Assembly (NCBI GenBank): GCA_020849665.1
Contig: JADLFX010000048.1
Span: 1 to 57,077, forward strand
DNA from: Planctomycetota bacterium
GTDB taxonomy: Bacteria > Planctomycetota > UBA1135 > UBA2386
Reading direction: 5' to 3'
Length of the DNA: 57,077 nucleotides
Under the pieces are notes generated by a model. The model was not told where the DNA came from. It searched no databases and saw only the letters and a list, made by a program, of their open reading frames with translations. This document shows, piece by piece, positions 38,269 through 47,474 of the stretch. Each line of letters begins with the position of its first letter. The first letter of the stretch is position 1. Position numbers and translations under genes: made by a program.

Positions 38269-39684
38269 TCAGGCGGCCTTCAGCTCGCTCAGCAGCGCCT
38301 GCAGGCCCTGCTTGGCATCCTGGAAGAGCATCAGGCAGTTCGGCAGCTCGAAGAGCGGGTTCTTGATGCCCGCATAGCCCGGGCTGAGCGAGCGCTTCAA
38401 CACGATCACCGTGCGTGCCTGGTCCACGTCCAGGATCGGCATGCCGTAGATCGGGCTGGTCTTCTCGGTGCGCGCCGCCGGGTTCACGACGTCGTTGGCG
38501 CCGACCACGATCACGATGTCGGTCTGCTTGAAGTCCGGATTGATGGCGTCCATCTCCAGGAGCTTCTCGTACGGCACGTCGGCCTCGGCCAGGAGCACGT
38601 TCATGTGCCCGGGCATGCGGCCGGCCACCGGGTGGATGGCGTAGCGCACCTTGCAGCCGCGCTTCTCCAGCAGCTCGTCGAGCTCGCGCACGGTGTGCTG
38701 GGCCTGCGCCACCGCCAGCCCGTAGCCCGGCACGACGATGCACGACGTGGCGCCGTCGAAGAGCAGGGCGAGCTCCTCGGGGGTGGCGGACTTGACGCCC
38801 TTGTACTCCGAGTCCTTGGCGCCGCCGGTCGCGGTCTCGCCCAGGCCGCCGAGCAGCACGTTGCCCAGCGAGCGGTTCATCGCCTTGCACATGATCTGCG
38901 TCAGGATGATCCCCGACGCACCGACCAGGGCCCCCGACACCACCAGGAGCTCGTTGCCCACGACGAAGCCCGACGCCGCCCCGGCGATGCCCGAGTACGA
39001 GTTGAGCAGCGAGATCACCACCGGCATGTCGGCGCCGCCGATCGGCATGACCAGGAACACGCCCAGCGCGAGGGCCACCAGCACCACGAACCCGGCCGCG
39101 AGGGTGATGCCGAAGCCGCCGCTCGCGCCGTTGATCATCCAGACGCTGATCAGGACGACCAGGATGCCGAGCACCGCGTGCAGTCCGTGGCGTGCCGCGC
39201 CCTGCAGCGGGTGGCTCCAGTTCTTGCCGCGCAGCTTGAAGAACGCCATGAACGAGCCGGAGAACGTGATCCCGCCGACCAGCAGGGTGACGGGCACGGT
39301 GATCGCCTGGGCCACGGTCATGTCGTGCAGGTCGAAGAGCACCTGCCCGCTCTGCAGCTTGGCGACCTCCTCCACCAGATAGCCGAGCGCCACCAGGGTG
39401 GAGGCGCCGCCGCCGAGGCCGTTCAGCGCGCCGACCATCTCGGGCATCGCGGTCATCGGCGTGCGCACGGCGATGAACACGCCCACCGCGGAGCCCAGCA
39501 TCATGCCGGCGACCAGCGCATACCAGTTGAGCTTGCCGGCCTCCATCAGCACGCCCACGATCGCCAGCAGCATGCCGACCGAGGCATAGACGTTGCCCGA
39601 GCGCGCCGTCCGCACCTTGGACAGGCGCATGATCCCGAAGATGAACAGGACCGTCGCGATCAGGTACAGGTACTGGTAGAGCAC
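38269..39684 (-). CDS. pntB: Proton-translocating NAD(P)+ transhydrogenase, beta subunit
   Basis: PntB binds NADP(H) and supplies most of the proton channel; the enzyme uses the proton gradient to make NADPH. The 471-aa protein has the membrane part (about 1-275) with GVLMEAGKLNWYALVAGMML and GALNGLGGGAS, and the NADP-binding domain with VVPGYGLAVAQAQH, YAIHPVAGRMPGHMNVLLAEA and ANDVVNPAA. It is the last gene of the pntAA-pntAB-pntB operon, 9 nt after pntAB. Confidence 0.96.
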   Translation of the reverse strand: MLYQYLYLIATVLFIFGIMRLSKVRTARSGNVYASVGMLLAIVGVLMEAGKLNWYALVAGMMLGSAVGVFIAVRTPMTAMPEMVGALNGLGGGASTLVALGYLVEEVAKLQSGQVLFDLHDMTVAQAITVPVTLLVGGITFSGSFMAFFKLRGKNWSHPLQGAARHGLHAVLGILVVLISVWMINGASGGFGITLAAGFVVLVALALGVFLVMPIGGADMPVVISLLNSYSGIAGAASGFVVGNELLVVSGALVGASGIILTQIMCKAMNRSLGNVLLGGLGETATGGAKDSEYKGVKSATPEELALLFDGATSCIVVPGYGLAVAQAQHTVRELDELLEKRGCKVRYAIHPVAGRMPGHMNVLLAEADVPYEKLLEMDAINPDFKQTDIVIVVGANDVVNPAARTEKTSPIYGMPILDVDQARTVIVLKRSLSPGYAGIKNPLFELPNCLMLFQDAKQGLQALLSELKAA

Positions 39685-39693
39685 GTCAGTAAC

Positions 39694-39972
39694 TCACGCC
39701 TTCTTCTTCGGGCCGAACATCTTGAGCATGCGGTCGGTGACCAGGAAGCCGCCGACCACGTTGACCATCGCGAACGCCACCGCGATGAAGCCGAAGAACG
39801 TGGACAGCCACGTCTCCCCGATCTGCACCGCGAGGATCGCACCGACCACGGTGATGCCCGAGATCGCGTTGCTGCCCGACATGAGGGGCGTGTGCAGCGT
39901 CGGCGGCACCTTGGTGATCAGGACGAAGCCGAGGATCGTCGCGAGGACGAACACGTAGATCAGGCCGAACAT
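39694..39972 (-). CDS. pntAB: Transhydrogenase small membrane alpha-2 subunit
   Basis: The 92-aa protein has about three membrane helices and the conserved VPPTLHTPLMSGSNAISGI, typical of the split alpha subunit in many bacteria. ATG at 39972 shares one base with the pntAA stop (TGATG), so translation is coupled. The upstream part of the frame lies over pntAA. The end MFGPKKKA is cytoplasmic. Confidence 0.95.
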   Translation of the reverse strand: MFGLIYVFVLATILGFVLITKVPPTLHTPLMSGSNAISGITVVGAILAVQIGETWLSTFFGFIAVAFAMVNVVGGFLVTDRMLKMFGPKKKA

Positions 39973-41126
39973 CACGAGGCTCCCTGGGCGGCGCCGAGCG
40001 CCTGCGCGGCGCCGGCATGGACGACCTGGCCATCCTGCGTGACCAGCATCGCCTTCACGATCTCGTCGTTCCAATCCGGCTGCAGGTGGCCGTTCTTGAG
40101 CACGAGCTTGAGGAACGCCTGCACGTTGCGCGCCCACATGCGGCTCGAGTCCTGACCGAGCAGCGCCGGCAGGTTCGGCTCGCCCACGAGCTTCACGCCG
40201 TGGCGGGTGACCACTGCGCCCTTCACGCTGCCCTCGACGTTGCCGCCCATCTCGACCGCCAGGTCCACGATCACCGAACCTGGGCGCATGCCGCGCACCA
40301 TGTCGTCGGTGACCAGGATGGGGGCCTTCTTGCCGGGGATCAGGGCCGTGGTGATCACCACGTCCGCGGCGGTGACGTGCTTGGTCAGGATCTCGCGCTG
40401 GCGCTGCAGGTACTCGGCGGTGGCTTCCTTCGCGTAGCCGCCCTTCGCCTCCATCTCGGGGTTGATCCCGGTGTCGACGAACTTGGCGCCCAGGCTCTCC
40501 ACCTGATCCTTCACCGCCGGACGCACGTCGTTGGCCTCGACCGTGGCGCCCAGGCGCCGCGCGGTGGCGATGGCCTGCAGGCCGGCCACGCCCGCGCCGA
40601 GGACGAAGACGCGCGCGGGCGTGATCGTGCCCGCCGCGGTCATCAGCAGGGGGAAGAACTTCGGCAGGTGCGTGGCCGCCAGGAGCACGGCCATGTAGCC
40701 CGCCGCGGTGGCCTGGCTGCTCAGCACGTCGAGGTTCTGCGCGCGGGTGATGCGCGGCACGAGGTCCATCGCCAGGGTCACCACCCGGTGCTCGGCCAGG
40801 GCCTTCACCAGGGGAAGGCGCAGCATCGGCTGCAGCCCGGTGACCAGCATCGTGCCGGGCCGCAGGGCGTTCACCTCCGGCGTGCCTTCCTTGGGCGGCC
40901 GCACGCGGAGCACCATGTCGGCGCTGCCGGCGCCTTGGGCGTAGTCCTCGGCGATCCTGGCTCCGACGTGCACGAAGTCCTGGTCGGGGATGCCGACCGC
41001 GGTGCCGGCGCCGGCCTGGACGATCACCTGCACCCCGGCCTGGACCAGGTGCTTCACGGTTTCGGGAACGGCTGCCACACGCGTCTCGCCGGGCTCGCTC
41101 TCCTTGGGCACGAAGAGGACGACCAT
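39972..41126 (-). CDS. pntAA: Transhydrogenase NAD-binding alpha-1 subunit
   Basis: PntAA is the soluble NAD(H)-binding domain, related to alanine dehydrogenase. ATG at 41126 is preceded by AAGGA and begins VVLFVPKESEPGETRVA. RVFVLGAGVAGLQAIATARR is the dinucleotide fold, with the RQD-type loop region and PEMEAKGGYAKEA. The 384-aa length is normal for the split form. An upstream GC-rich stretch to 41282 is open but not coding-like. Confidence 0.95.
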   Translation of the reverse strand: MVVLFVPKESEPGETRVAAVPETVKHLVQAGVQVIVQAGAGTAVGIPDQDFVHVGARIAEDYAQGAGSADMVLRVRPPKEGTPEVNALRPGTMLVTGLQPMLRLPLVKALAEHRVVTLAMDLVPRITRAQNLDVLSSQATAAGYMAVLLAATHLPKFFPLLMTAAGTITPARVFVLGAGVAGLQAIATARRLGATVEANDVRPAVKDQVESLGAKFVDTGINPEMEAKGGYAKEATAEYLQRQREILTKHVTAADVVITTALIPGKKAPILVTDDMVRGMRPGSVIVDLAVEMGGNVEGSVKGAVVTRHGVKLVGEPNLPALLGQDSSRMWARNVQAFLKLVLKNGHLQPDWNDEIVKAMLVTQDGQVVHAGAAQALGAAQGAS

Positions 41127-41334
41127 TGCGGATCCTTTGTGGACTCTTGGGCTCTGGGCCGGGCCGCGGGGTTCGGGTCCGGCGGGGAGGGGGGCGGAGA
41201 AAGGCGGAAAGAAAACCGTCGGGGGCGTCTCAACGCCACTGGAACGACCGAAATGCACCCCCCGCGGAATCGCGGCGCGCACGCATGCGGGCGCCGCCGC
41301 CGCCGAGGGCCGCGGAACGGCCAGCGCCGCCGGA

Positions 41335-41340
41335 TACGCT
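41335..41340 (+). promoter_or_regulatory. Candidate leaderless -10 element of pyrF
   Basis: TACGCT is followed by exactly 7 nt (GGCGGCG) and the ATG at 41348. The surrounding CCAGCG ... CGCTGG inverted repeat (41321-41326 / 41337-41342) overlaps it and could be an operator. Confidence 0.4.
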
Positions 41341-41347
41341 GGCGGCG

Positions 41348-42235
41348 ATGCCGAACGCGTTCTGCGATCAGCTCGAGCGGAGGATCCTGGGCGGGGCCGC
41401 GCCGGCCGTGGCCGGCCTCGACCCTCGGCTGGAGGCGCTGCCGCAGGCGCTCCTGCCCGGCGCGCCGCCGGCCGAACGGATCCTGGGCTTCTACCGGGAG
41501 GTGCTGCCGCTGCTCGCGCCGCACGTGTGCGTGGCCAAGCCGAACATCGCCTACTTCGAGCGCTTCGGCGCCGCCGGCTACGCCGCCTTCGAGGCCACCT
41601 GCCAGCTGGCCAGGAGCCAGGGAATGCTCGTGCTCGGCGACGTCAAGCGGGGCGACATCGGCCCCACCGCCGAGGCCTACGCGGACGCGCACTTCCCGCA
41701 CTGCGACGCGGTCACGCTCCACCCGCTGCTCGGCACCGATTCGGTCCAGCCCTTCCTCGCGTGGTGTCGCGACCGGGGCCGCGGCGTGTTCGTCCTGGTG
41801 CGCACCAGCAACCCCTCGGCCAAGGAGTTCCAGGACCTGCGCACCGAGGGCGGGCCGCTCTGCGACGTCCTGGCGCGCGCGGTGCAGCGCTGGGGCGAGG
41901 ACCTCGGCGATCCGCGTGGTTACTCCCCGGTGGGGGCGGTGGTGGGTGCGACCTGGCCCGCGGAACTGGCGCGGCTGCGCACCCTGATGCCGCGGGCTTG
42001 GATCCTGCTCCCGGGCGTCGGCGCACAGGGCGCCCGCGCCGAGGACCTGGGCCCGGCCTTCGACGCGCGCGGGCTCGGCGGCCTGATCACCCAGAGCCGG
42101 GGGCTGCTGCAATGCTTCGCACCGAACGACCCGGAGTGGCGTGCGCGCGTGCGCCAGGCGGCGCAGGCCTTCGCCGCCGAGTGCCGGCTGGCGTCGCGCG
42201 GCACGAGCGGCGAAGGTTGCGGGAGATCGCCGTGA
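41348..42235 (+). CDS. pyrF: Orotidine 5'-phosphate decarboxylase, type 2
   Basis: This enzyme makes UMP, the last step of pyrimidine synthesis. The 295-aa protein has the type 2 active-site motif GDVKRGDIG (with catalytic Asp-Lys-Asp) and the phosphate loop LLPGVGAQG; VCVAKPNIAYFERFG and DAVTLHPLLG fit too. It starts a four-gene chain: its TGA overlaps the bshC GTG (GTGA), so pyrimidine and bacillithiol genes are co-translated. ATG 41348 is used; 74 in-frame codons upstream to 41126 are low-complexity. Confidence 0.93.
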   Translation: MPNAFCDQLERRILGGAAPAVAGLDPRLEALPQALLPGAPPAERILGFYREVLPLLAPHVCVAKPNIAYFERFGAAGYAAFEATCQLARSQGMLVLGDVKRGDIGPTAEAYADAHFPHCDAVTLHPLLGTDSVQPFLAWCRDRGRGVFVLVRTSNPSAKEFQDLRTEGGPLCDVLARAVQRWGEDLGDPRGYSPVGAVVGATWPAELARLRTLMPRAWILLPGVGAQGARAEDLGPAFDARGLGGLITQSRGLLQCFAPNDPEWRARVRQAAQAFAAECRLASRGTSGEGCGRSP

Positions 42236-43794
42236 CCACCGACGCCCTCCGCATCCGCCACCTGCCCTTCCGCCGCCTGCACAGCACGGAGATCCACCTC
42301 CGCTACCTGGAGGACGACCCCACGCTCACCAGGCTCCTCGGCCGCCGGCCGGTGGACGCGGACGACCTGTTGCGGCGCGCGCCCCTGGAGGCGCGCCGGC
42401 TCCTGCCCGCGGGGGCGCTGAGCCAGGCGTTCGCGGCGTACGCCGAGCGCCACGGCGCACCCGCCGCGGTGCGCGACAACGCGGCGCGCTTCGCCCAGGG
42501 CAAGACCCTCGTCGTGGTGGCCGGCCAGCAGCCCGGCCTCTTCGGGGGCCCGCTCTACACCGTGCACAAGGCGGCCACCGCCGTGCGGCTCGCGCAGGCG
42601 CTGCGCGCCGCCAACCCCGGCCTCGACGTCGTGCCGGTGTTCTGGAACCACACCGACGACCACGACCTCGACGAGGCCAACGCGGCGTGGTTCGTGAACG
42701 CCAACCAGGACGTCACCAAGGTGCGCCTGGACCTGCGCCACTCCGGCGAGTGTCTGCGCGACGTGGCGGTGGGCCACGCCATGGAGTCGGCGCTCGCGGC
42801 CGCAGCCGACCTCCTGCCGCACAGCGAGTACCGGGACCAGGCGCTGGCGATCTTCCGGCCGCGCCACCCCGACGAGCACTTCGGCGACGGGCTGGCGCGG
42901 TTGCTCTTCGCGCTCTTCGGCGAGGACGGGCTCCTGGTGCTCGAGCCGCGCGACCTGCCCCCGCAGGCCCTGGAGGTGTTGCCGCGCTGGTGGGAGAGCA
43001 CCGCCGCGATCCGCTCCGCGATCCGCAACGCGATCGACGAGCTGGCCGACCACGGCATCGAATCCACGCTCGACCCGCTCGGCACGCTGCTCTTCGAGCG
43101 CCAGGGCAACCGCCGCCAGCCGCTCAGCGATGGCGAGACCATCCAGCGCCACGGCACGCTCAGCCCGGGCGTGCTGCTGCGCCCACTGTGGCAGGATGCC
43201 TGCCTCCCCAACCTCGCCACCGTCGTCGGTCCGGGCGAGCTGGCCTACCTCGCCATCGCCGGCCCGATCTACAAGCTGCTCGGCGTGCCGCAGCCGGCCC
43301 TGGTGCCGCGTGCCTCGATGACCCTGGTGGAGCCGTCGCTGGCCAAGCTGCTCAAGCGCTTCCAGTGGGATCTCCCGGACCTCGGCGAGGGTCCCGAGCG
43401 GCTCGCCAGCTCGCTGCCCAGCGACGAGCAGGACGCCGCCGAGACTTCGCTCGACGACCTGACCGACGTGGTGAAGTCGCGCATGGGCGAGATCGCCAAC
43501 CGCCTGCGCGAGATCGACGCCAACCTCGTGGCGCCGGTGGAGCGCACGCGCGGCAAGGTGATGGAGGAGCTGCAGAAGCTGACCGCGAAGGTGCGCAACG
43601 CGCGCCAGAACCGGCAGGGCACCGGCCAGCGCCAGGTGCGGCGCCTGTGCGCCAACCTGCGCCCGCGCGGCCGCCTGCAGGAACGCGTGCTCTCGCCCCT
43701 GCCGTTCCTGGTGAGCCATGGCTTCGCGCTGTCGCGGCCGATCCTCACCGCCGCGGATCCGTTCGGCATCCAGCACGCCCTGGTGGACCTGTGA
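42232..43794 (+). CDS. bshC: Bacillithiol synthase BshC (cysteine-adding enzyme)
   Basis: BshC adds cysteine to GlcN-malate, the last step to bacillithiol. GTG at 42232 overlaps the pyrF stop and gives 520 aa, the usual length. Motifs: VAGQQPGLFGGPLYTVHKA (the strongest signature), PVFWNHTDDHDLDEAN, LARLLFALFGEDGLLVLEP, then a C-terminal coiled coil (RMGEIANRLREIDANLVAPV ... RNARQNRQGTGQRQVRRL) and SPLPFLVSHG. The longer frame back to 40990 is spurious. Confidence 0.95.
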   Translation: MTTDALRIRHLPFRRLHSTEIHLRYLEDDPTLTRLLGRRPVDADDLLRRAPLEARRLLPAGALSQAFAAYAERHGAPAAVRDNAARFAQGKTLVVVAGQQPGLFGGPLYTVHKAATAVRLAQALRAANPGLDVVPVFWNHTDDHDLDEANAAWFVNANQDVTKVRLDLRHSGECLRDVAVGHAMESALAAAADLLPHSEYRDQALAIFRPRHPDEHFGDGLARLLFALFGEDGLLVLEPRDLPPQALEVLPRWWESTAAIRSAIRNAIDELADHGIESTLDPLGTLLFERQGNRRQPLSDGETIQRHGTLSPGVLLRPLWQDACLPNLATVVGPGELAYLAIAGPIYKLLGVPQPALVPRASMTLVEPSLAKLLKRFQWDLPDLGEGPERLASSLPSDEQDAAETSLDDLTDVVKSRMGEIANRLREIDANLVAPVERTRGKVMEELQKLTAKVRNARQNRQGTGQRQVRRLCANLRPRGRLQERVLSPLPFLVSHGFALSRPILTAADPFGIQHALVDL

Positions 43795-44495
43795 GTTGCG
43801 ACGTCCTCGTGATCGCGCCGCACCCCGACGACGCGGAGATCGCCGCGGCGGGGACCATCCTGCTCCTGGCCCGTGCCGGCCGCCGCGTCGTGCTCGCCGA
43901 TCTCACCCGCGGCGAGATGGCCACCCGCGGCACCCCCGCGACGCGCGCCGCCGAGGCCGAGCAGGCGGCCCGCCTCATGGGCGTGGCCGCGCGCGAGAAT
44001 CTCGGCCTGCCCGACACGCGCCTGCGCGACGACGACGCCACGCTGGCGGCGCTCGTGGGCCTGCTGCGCCGCCACCGTCCACGCCTCCTGCTGGCGCCCT
44101 TCCCGCGCGACCTGCACCCCGACCACGAGGCCGCCGGCCAGGCGCTGCGCCGCGCGTACTTCCTGGCCGGCCTCGCCAAGGTGCTGCCGGAGCTCGGCGC
44201 GCCGCACCGCCCCGAACTGGTGGTGCGCTATCTGCAGCACGACGTGCCCGAGGTGTCGTTCTGCGTGGATGTCTCGGCGGTCGTGGCGGAGAAGCGCGCG
44301 GTGATCCGCTGCTATGCGTCGCAGTTCAGCGACGACCGCAGCCATTTCGTGCGCCGCCTCGATCCCCTGGAGCGGGTCGAGTCGCGCGACCGCTTCTTCG
44401 GCGCGCGCCTGGGCTGCGCCGCCGCGGAGCCGTTCTCGATCGAGGGTCCGCTGTGCCTCGCGGGCCTGGACCTGCTGCTGGGAGGACGCCCATGA
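43791..44495 (+). CDS. bshB1: N-acetylglucosaminyl-malate deacetylase BshB1
   Basis: This PIG-L family zinc enzyme deacetylates GlcNAc-malate, the second step of bacillithiol synthesis. GTG at 43791 overlaps the bshC stop (GTGA) and gives 234 aa starting SCDVLVIAPHPDDAEIAAAG; the HPDD motif and DLHPDHEAAG provide metal ligands, and LADLTRGEMATRGTPATRAAEAE and YYASQF-like CYASQF are BshB1 marks. It shares a fold with the large secreted PIG-L protein at the left end but lacks a signal peptide. Confidence 0.94.
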   Translation: MSCDVLVIAPHPDDAEIAAAGTILLLARAGRRVVLADLTRGEMATRGTPATRAAEAEQAARLMGVAARENLGLPDTRLRDDDATLAALVGLLRRHRPRLLLAPFPRDLHPDHEAAGQALRRAYFLAGLAKVLPELGAPHRPELVVRYLQHDVPEVSFCVDVSAVVAEKRAVIRCYASQFSDDRSHFVRRLDPLERVESRDRFFGARLGCAAAEPFSIEGPLCLAGLDLLLGGRP

Positions 44496-45313
44496 AGACC
44501 ATCGCGGTGATCAACCAGAAAGGCGGCGTGGGCAAGACCACGACCGCGGTGAACTTCGGCGCGGCTCTGGCGCGCATGGGCCGGCGCGTCCTGCTCCTCG
44601 ACATGGATCCGCAGGCCAACCTCAGCCTGCACCTCGATCTGCGCCCGGAGCTCGAGGCGAAGAACATGACGAACCTCCTGGTCGACGGCGCCGCGCTGGG
44701 CGAACTCGTGCGCCCGACCGGCACGGAGCGGCTCTGGGCAGTCCCCGCCGACACGTCGCTGAACGGCGTCGAGCAGGTGTTGGCCAACCGCATCGGCCGC
44801 GAGACCATCCTGCGCGAGGCGCTCGAGCCGTTGATCGCCGCGCGCAGCTACGACTTCGTGGTGATCGACTGCCCGCCGGCGCTGGGGGTGCTCAGCGCCA
44901 ACGCGCTGGTCGCGGCGCAGGAGGTGATCATCCCGGTGCAGCCCGAGTACTTCGCGCTGCAGGGCATGGCCAAGCTCATGGAGGTGATCGAGCTGGTGCG
45001 GCGCCGCCTCAACCCGGTGCTGCGCGTCGCCCGGATCCTGCCCTGCATCGTCGACCAGCGCACCCGCCTCACCGCCGAGGTGCTGGCGGAGATCCGTGGC
45101 CACTTCGGCCCCCTGGTGGCGCAGAGCATGATCCGCGCCAACGTGAAGCTGGCCGAGGCCCCGAGCTTCGGGCACACGATCTTCCAGCACGCCCCCGAAT
45201 CGAACGGCGCCCAGGACTACCTCGCGTTCGCGGCGGAATACCTGGGCGTGGACGCCGCGATGCCGCAGACCCCCGCCCAGGCCGGGGCGGAGGAGCACGC
45301 CGCCGAGGCGTGA
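44492..45313 (+). CDS. Orphan ParA/Soj-family ATPase in the bacillithiol operon
   Basis: A second complete ParA: KTIAVINQKGGVGKTTTA, LLLDMDPQANLSLHLD, VVIDCPPALGVLSANALVA and PSFGHTIFQHAPES. The 273-aa protein has the regular deviant Walker A Lys, so it should dimerise on ATP and bind DNA or other surfaces. ATG 44492 overlaps the bshB1 stop (ATGA) and has GGAGG upstream. No ParB-like partner lies beside it. It could position a cellular cargo, act with the distant ParB, or be coupled to this operon for expression only. Confidence 0.93.
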   Translation: MKTIAVINQKGGVGKTTTAVNFGAALARMGRRVLLLDMDPQANLSLHLDLRPELEAKNMTNLLVDGAALGELVRPTGTERLWAVPADTSLNGVEQVLANRIGRETILREALEPLIAARSYDFVVIDCPPALGVLSANALVAAQEVIIPVQPEYFALQGMAKLMEVIELVRRRLNPVLRVARILPCIVDQRTRLTAEVLAEIRGHFGPLVAQSMIRANVKLAEAPSFGHTIFQHAPESNGAQDYLAFAAEYLGVDAAMPQTPAQAGAEEHAAEA

Positions 45314-45324
45314 GCGGTTCGCGG

Positions 45325-45330
45325 TAGAGT
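45325..45330 (+). promoter_or_regulatory. Candidate -10 element of the gene at 45347
   Basis: TAGAGT lies 16 nt before the GTG at 45347, between the ParA stop and the next gene. It would place the RNA start near 45337, which argues against the earlier in-frame GTG at 45329. Confidence 0.3.
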
Positions 45331-45346
45331 GCTGCACGGTGACGCC

Positions 45347-47329
45347 GTGAAGAGGGCTCCCGCACTCCTGTTCCTCGCCGCCGGACTGGCCGCCGGCGCG
45401 GCGCTCGTGTGGTGGCTCCGCGAGCGACCCGCGGACGTGCCGCTGCCGGCGGGGACTGTCGAGGGCCAGGACGCCCTGGCGGTGCAACCGGACCTCATGA
45501 GGGCCGACCGCGCTCCCGGACCCGCGGAAGATCCTGCGGTCGCGCCGGCACCAGCCGCACCGGCGCCGCGTGCCGAGATGCGGGGTCATCCCCTGCGTCT
45601 GTGCGCGATCGACGTCGCGGGGCAGCGGGTGTACGGCGCGCGGGTCGAGGTGCTGGCGAACCCCAGCGGGATGAAGGACGAGGACCATCGCCGGATGCCT
45701 CCGCTCTCGATCGCGACCACGGACGCCGCAGGATTGGCGCTCGTGGAGGTGCCCGGGCCGGGCGTCCTGGTGCGGATCCACAAGGCCCCGATCGGCTCCA
45801 CCGGCACGGTGCGGGTCGGACGCGAGCGGATCGGCGTCGCCGAGCCGTGGGAGTTGCGCCTCACGCCACCGTGGCGCATCCACGGCCGCGTCCTCGCCGC
45901 GGACGGGCCGGTGCCGCACGCCACGGTACACGCGGAGCCGGTGCGTGGACCGCAGGGCAAGGCGGCGCTGCTGGCGCCGCGCTTGTGGACCCGGGCGCAC
46001 GAGGACGGCAGCTTCGGCCTGCGCGTCTTCGGACCCGGCCGCTACCGCGTGTGGGCCACGCTCGACCGCCGCGCCTCCGAGAGCGTGACGGTCACCGCGG
46101 GCCCCGCGCCGGAGGGCGAGGTGCTGGCGACGCCCGTGTTCGTCGACGGTCCGCTGGTCGTGGGCACGCTGCGGACCACGGCCGGCGCCCCGGCGGTGGG
46201 CAGGATCCGGGTGCAGAGCCTGCCCCCGGGCACTGCCCAGGCGACCGAGGCGGTCGCCCGGCTTCTGGTGGTCGCGAGCGGGAACGACGGCCGCTTCCTG
46301 GTTCCTCTGACCGGCCCGTGCCGGCTGAACCTGGAACCGGAGGACGCGGACGGGCGCCCCGGTGTGGCCCGTGTCCTGGACGTGACCGCGGAACAGCGGC
46401 GCGTCGAGGTCGAGCTGCGCGTGCCCGAGGTGCGCACGCTCCGGCTGCGGGTGCTCCGGGCCGGCGGCACGCCCCTGGCGGGGGCGCACGTCTCCGTCGG
46501 CTACGACCCGGATGCGCTCAAGGCGGACGCGGGGGAGAGGATCTTCTTCGCATCGCAGGATCCCATCCTGAAGGGCGCGTGGCTCCTGACCACCGATGCC
46601 GCGGGTCGCATCGAGATCCCGGGCGTGATCGCAGACCGGGGCTTCGGAGTCCGCATCCAGCCGATCCCCGCGCGGCCGACGCTGGATCTCGTGCGGACGT
46701 TTCCGGGCGTGCCCGAGGAGGAGGCGACGGTCGTGGTCCAGGAGGCGGAGCTGGACCGCGTCGAGCTCAGAGTCACCCTGCAGCTGCCCCGACACCTGGC
46801 CAGAGGGAGCATCCGGGCCTGGGTCGCCGGGGCCATGGGGGGATTCGAGTTCGCAAGCGGAACGAGCGACGGGAGCGAGACCGTCTTCCGCGAACTGCCT
46901 CGTGGGCGCGCCTGCTGGTTGACCCTGGAGACCTCCTCGAGCACGCCCTCGTCCGTGCGTGCGCTGCCGATCGAGATCGTGGGCTCGAGTGGCTCCAGCC
47001 TGAACTTCGGTCCGTTCACCACCGACCAGGGCTGGGTCCATCTGGTCCCCGACACGCTGGTGCGCGGCTCGCTCGAAGTCGCGCTGCGCGACGCGCAGGG
47101 GCGAGGCGTCGCCGGCGCCTACGTGTGGGTCACGCCGGCGATCGGCTTCTCCCGCAACAACCCGGGAGCCGTCGTGAGCGACGCGAACGGGATCGCGACC
47201 TTCGCCGACCTGGCCAGGGGTCCGTACACCCTCCGCGTCGTCGACCCGGTCACGCAGCGCACCCTGTATGCCGACGCGTCGGTGCTGGGAACCCAGACCG
47301 CCACGCTCGCGCTGACCGTGCCCCGGTGA
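45347..47329 (+). CDS. Secreted repeat protein with carboxypeptidase-regulatory-like folds
   Basis: GTG at 45347 opens a signal anchor (KRAPALLFLAAGLAAGAALV); residues 35-75 are a Pro/Ala-rich linker. The rest contains successive beta-sandwich units of the CarboxypepD_reg/MG-like kind, recognisable by repeats of 'V.G.rV.....P...A.V' (RIHGRVLAADGPVPHATVHA; VGTLRTTAGAPAVGRIRVQS; LRLRVLRAGGTPLAGAHVSV; LEVALRDAQGRGVAGAYVWV) each ending in a 'dG.f.l.gl.pG.Y.l' type segment. No catalytic motif is visible. It is likely an extracellular or periplasmic structural or adhesive protein. Confidence 0.85.
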   Translation: MKRAPALLFLAAGLAAGAALVWWLRERPADVPLPAGTVEGQDALAVQPDLMRADRAPGPAEDPAVAPAPAAPAPRAEMRGHPLRLCAIDVAGQRVYGARVEVLANPSGMKDEDHRRMPPLSIATTDAAGLALVEVPGPGVLVRIHKAPIGSTGTVRVGRERIGVAEPWELRLTPPWRIHGRVLAADGPVPHATVHAEPVRGPQGKAALLAPRLWTRAHEDGSFGLRVFGPGRYRVWATLDRRASESVTVTAGPAPEGEVLATPVFVDGPLVVGTLRTTAGAPAVGRIRVQSLPPGTAQATEAVARLLVVASGNDGRFLVPLTGPCRLNLEPEDADGRPGVARVLDVTAEQRRVEVELRVPEVRTLRLRVLRAGGTPLAGAHVSVGYDPDALKADAGERIFFASQDPILKGAWLLTTDAAGRIEIPGVIADRGFGVRIQPIPARPTLDLVRTFPGVPEEEATVVVQEAELDRVELRVTLQLPRHLARGSIRAWVAGAMGGFEFASGTSDGSETVFRELPRGRACWLTLETSSSTPSSVRALPIEIVGSSGSSLNFGPFTTDQGWVHLVPDTLVRGSLEVALRDAQGRGVAGAYVWVTPAIGFSRNNPGAVVSDANGIATFADLARGPYTLRVVDPVTQRTLYADASVLGTQTATLALTVPR

Positions 47330-47363
47330 GCCGCGCGACCGCCGCGGACGCGACGGAGCGGAG

Positions 47364-47387
47364 TCCCCCGAGCCGGGAGCCGGGGGT
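47364..47387 (+). terminator. Hairpin after the repeat protein gene
   Basis: TCCCCCG (47364-47370) pairs with CGGGGGT (47381-47387) around a 10-nt loop, 35 nt after the stop. It is followed by TCC, not by a T tract. Confidence 0.4.
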
Positions 47388-47444
47388 TCCCTGCCAACGG
47401 CCGCTCCGGCCGGCGGCGCCCACCCCGCTTTCCCCTCCAGTGCG

Positions 47445-47474
47445 TCCCGATTCGGGCCGATACACGAATCGGGA
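47445..47474 (+). promoter_or_regulatory. Perfect 10-bp inverted repeat covering the ribosome-binding site of the gene at 47483
   Basis: TCCCGATTCG (47445-47454) and CGAATCGGGA (47465-47474) are perfect complements around a 10-nt loop. The right arm contains GGGAG (with 47475), the likely Shine-Dalgarno 8 nt before the ATG at 47483. The site could be a repressor operator (it overlaps a GATACA -10-like stretch) or an RNA hairpin that hides the ribosome-binding site. Confidence 0.5.

Noticed and set aside
43791..44495. BshB1 as a general PIG-L deacetylase only
   Set aside because: Overlap with bshC and nearness to bshA make the bacillithiol role far more likely than another substrate.
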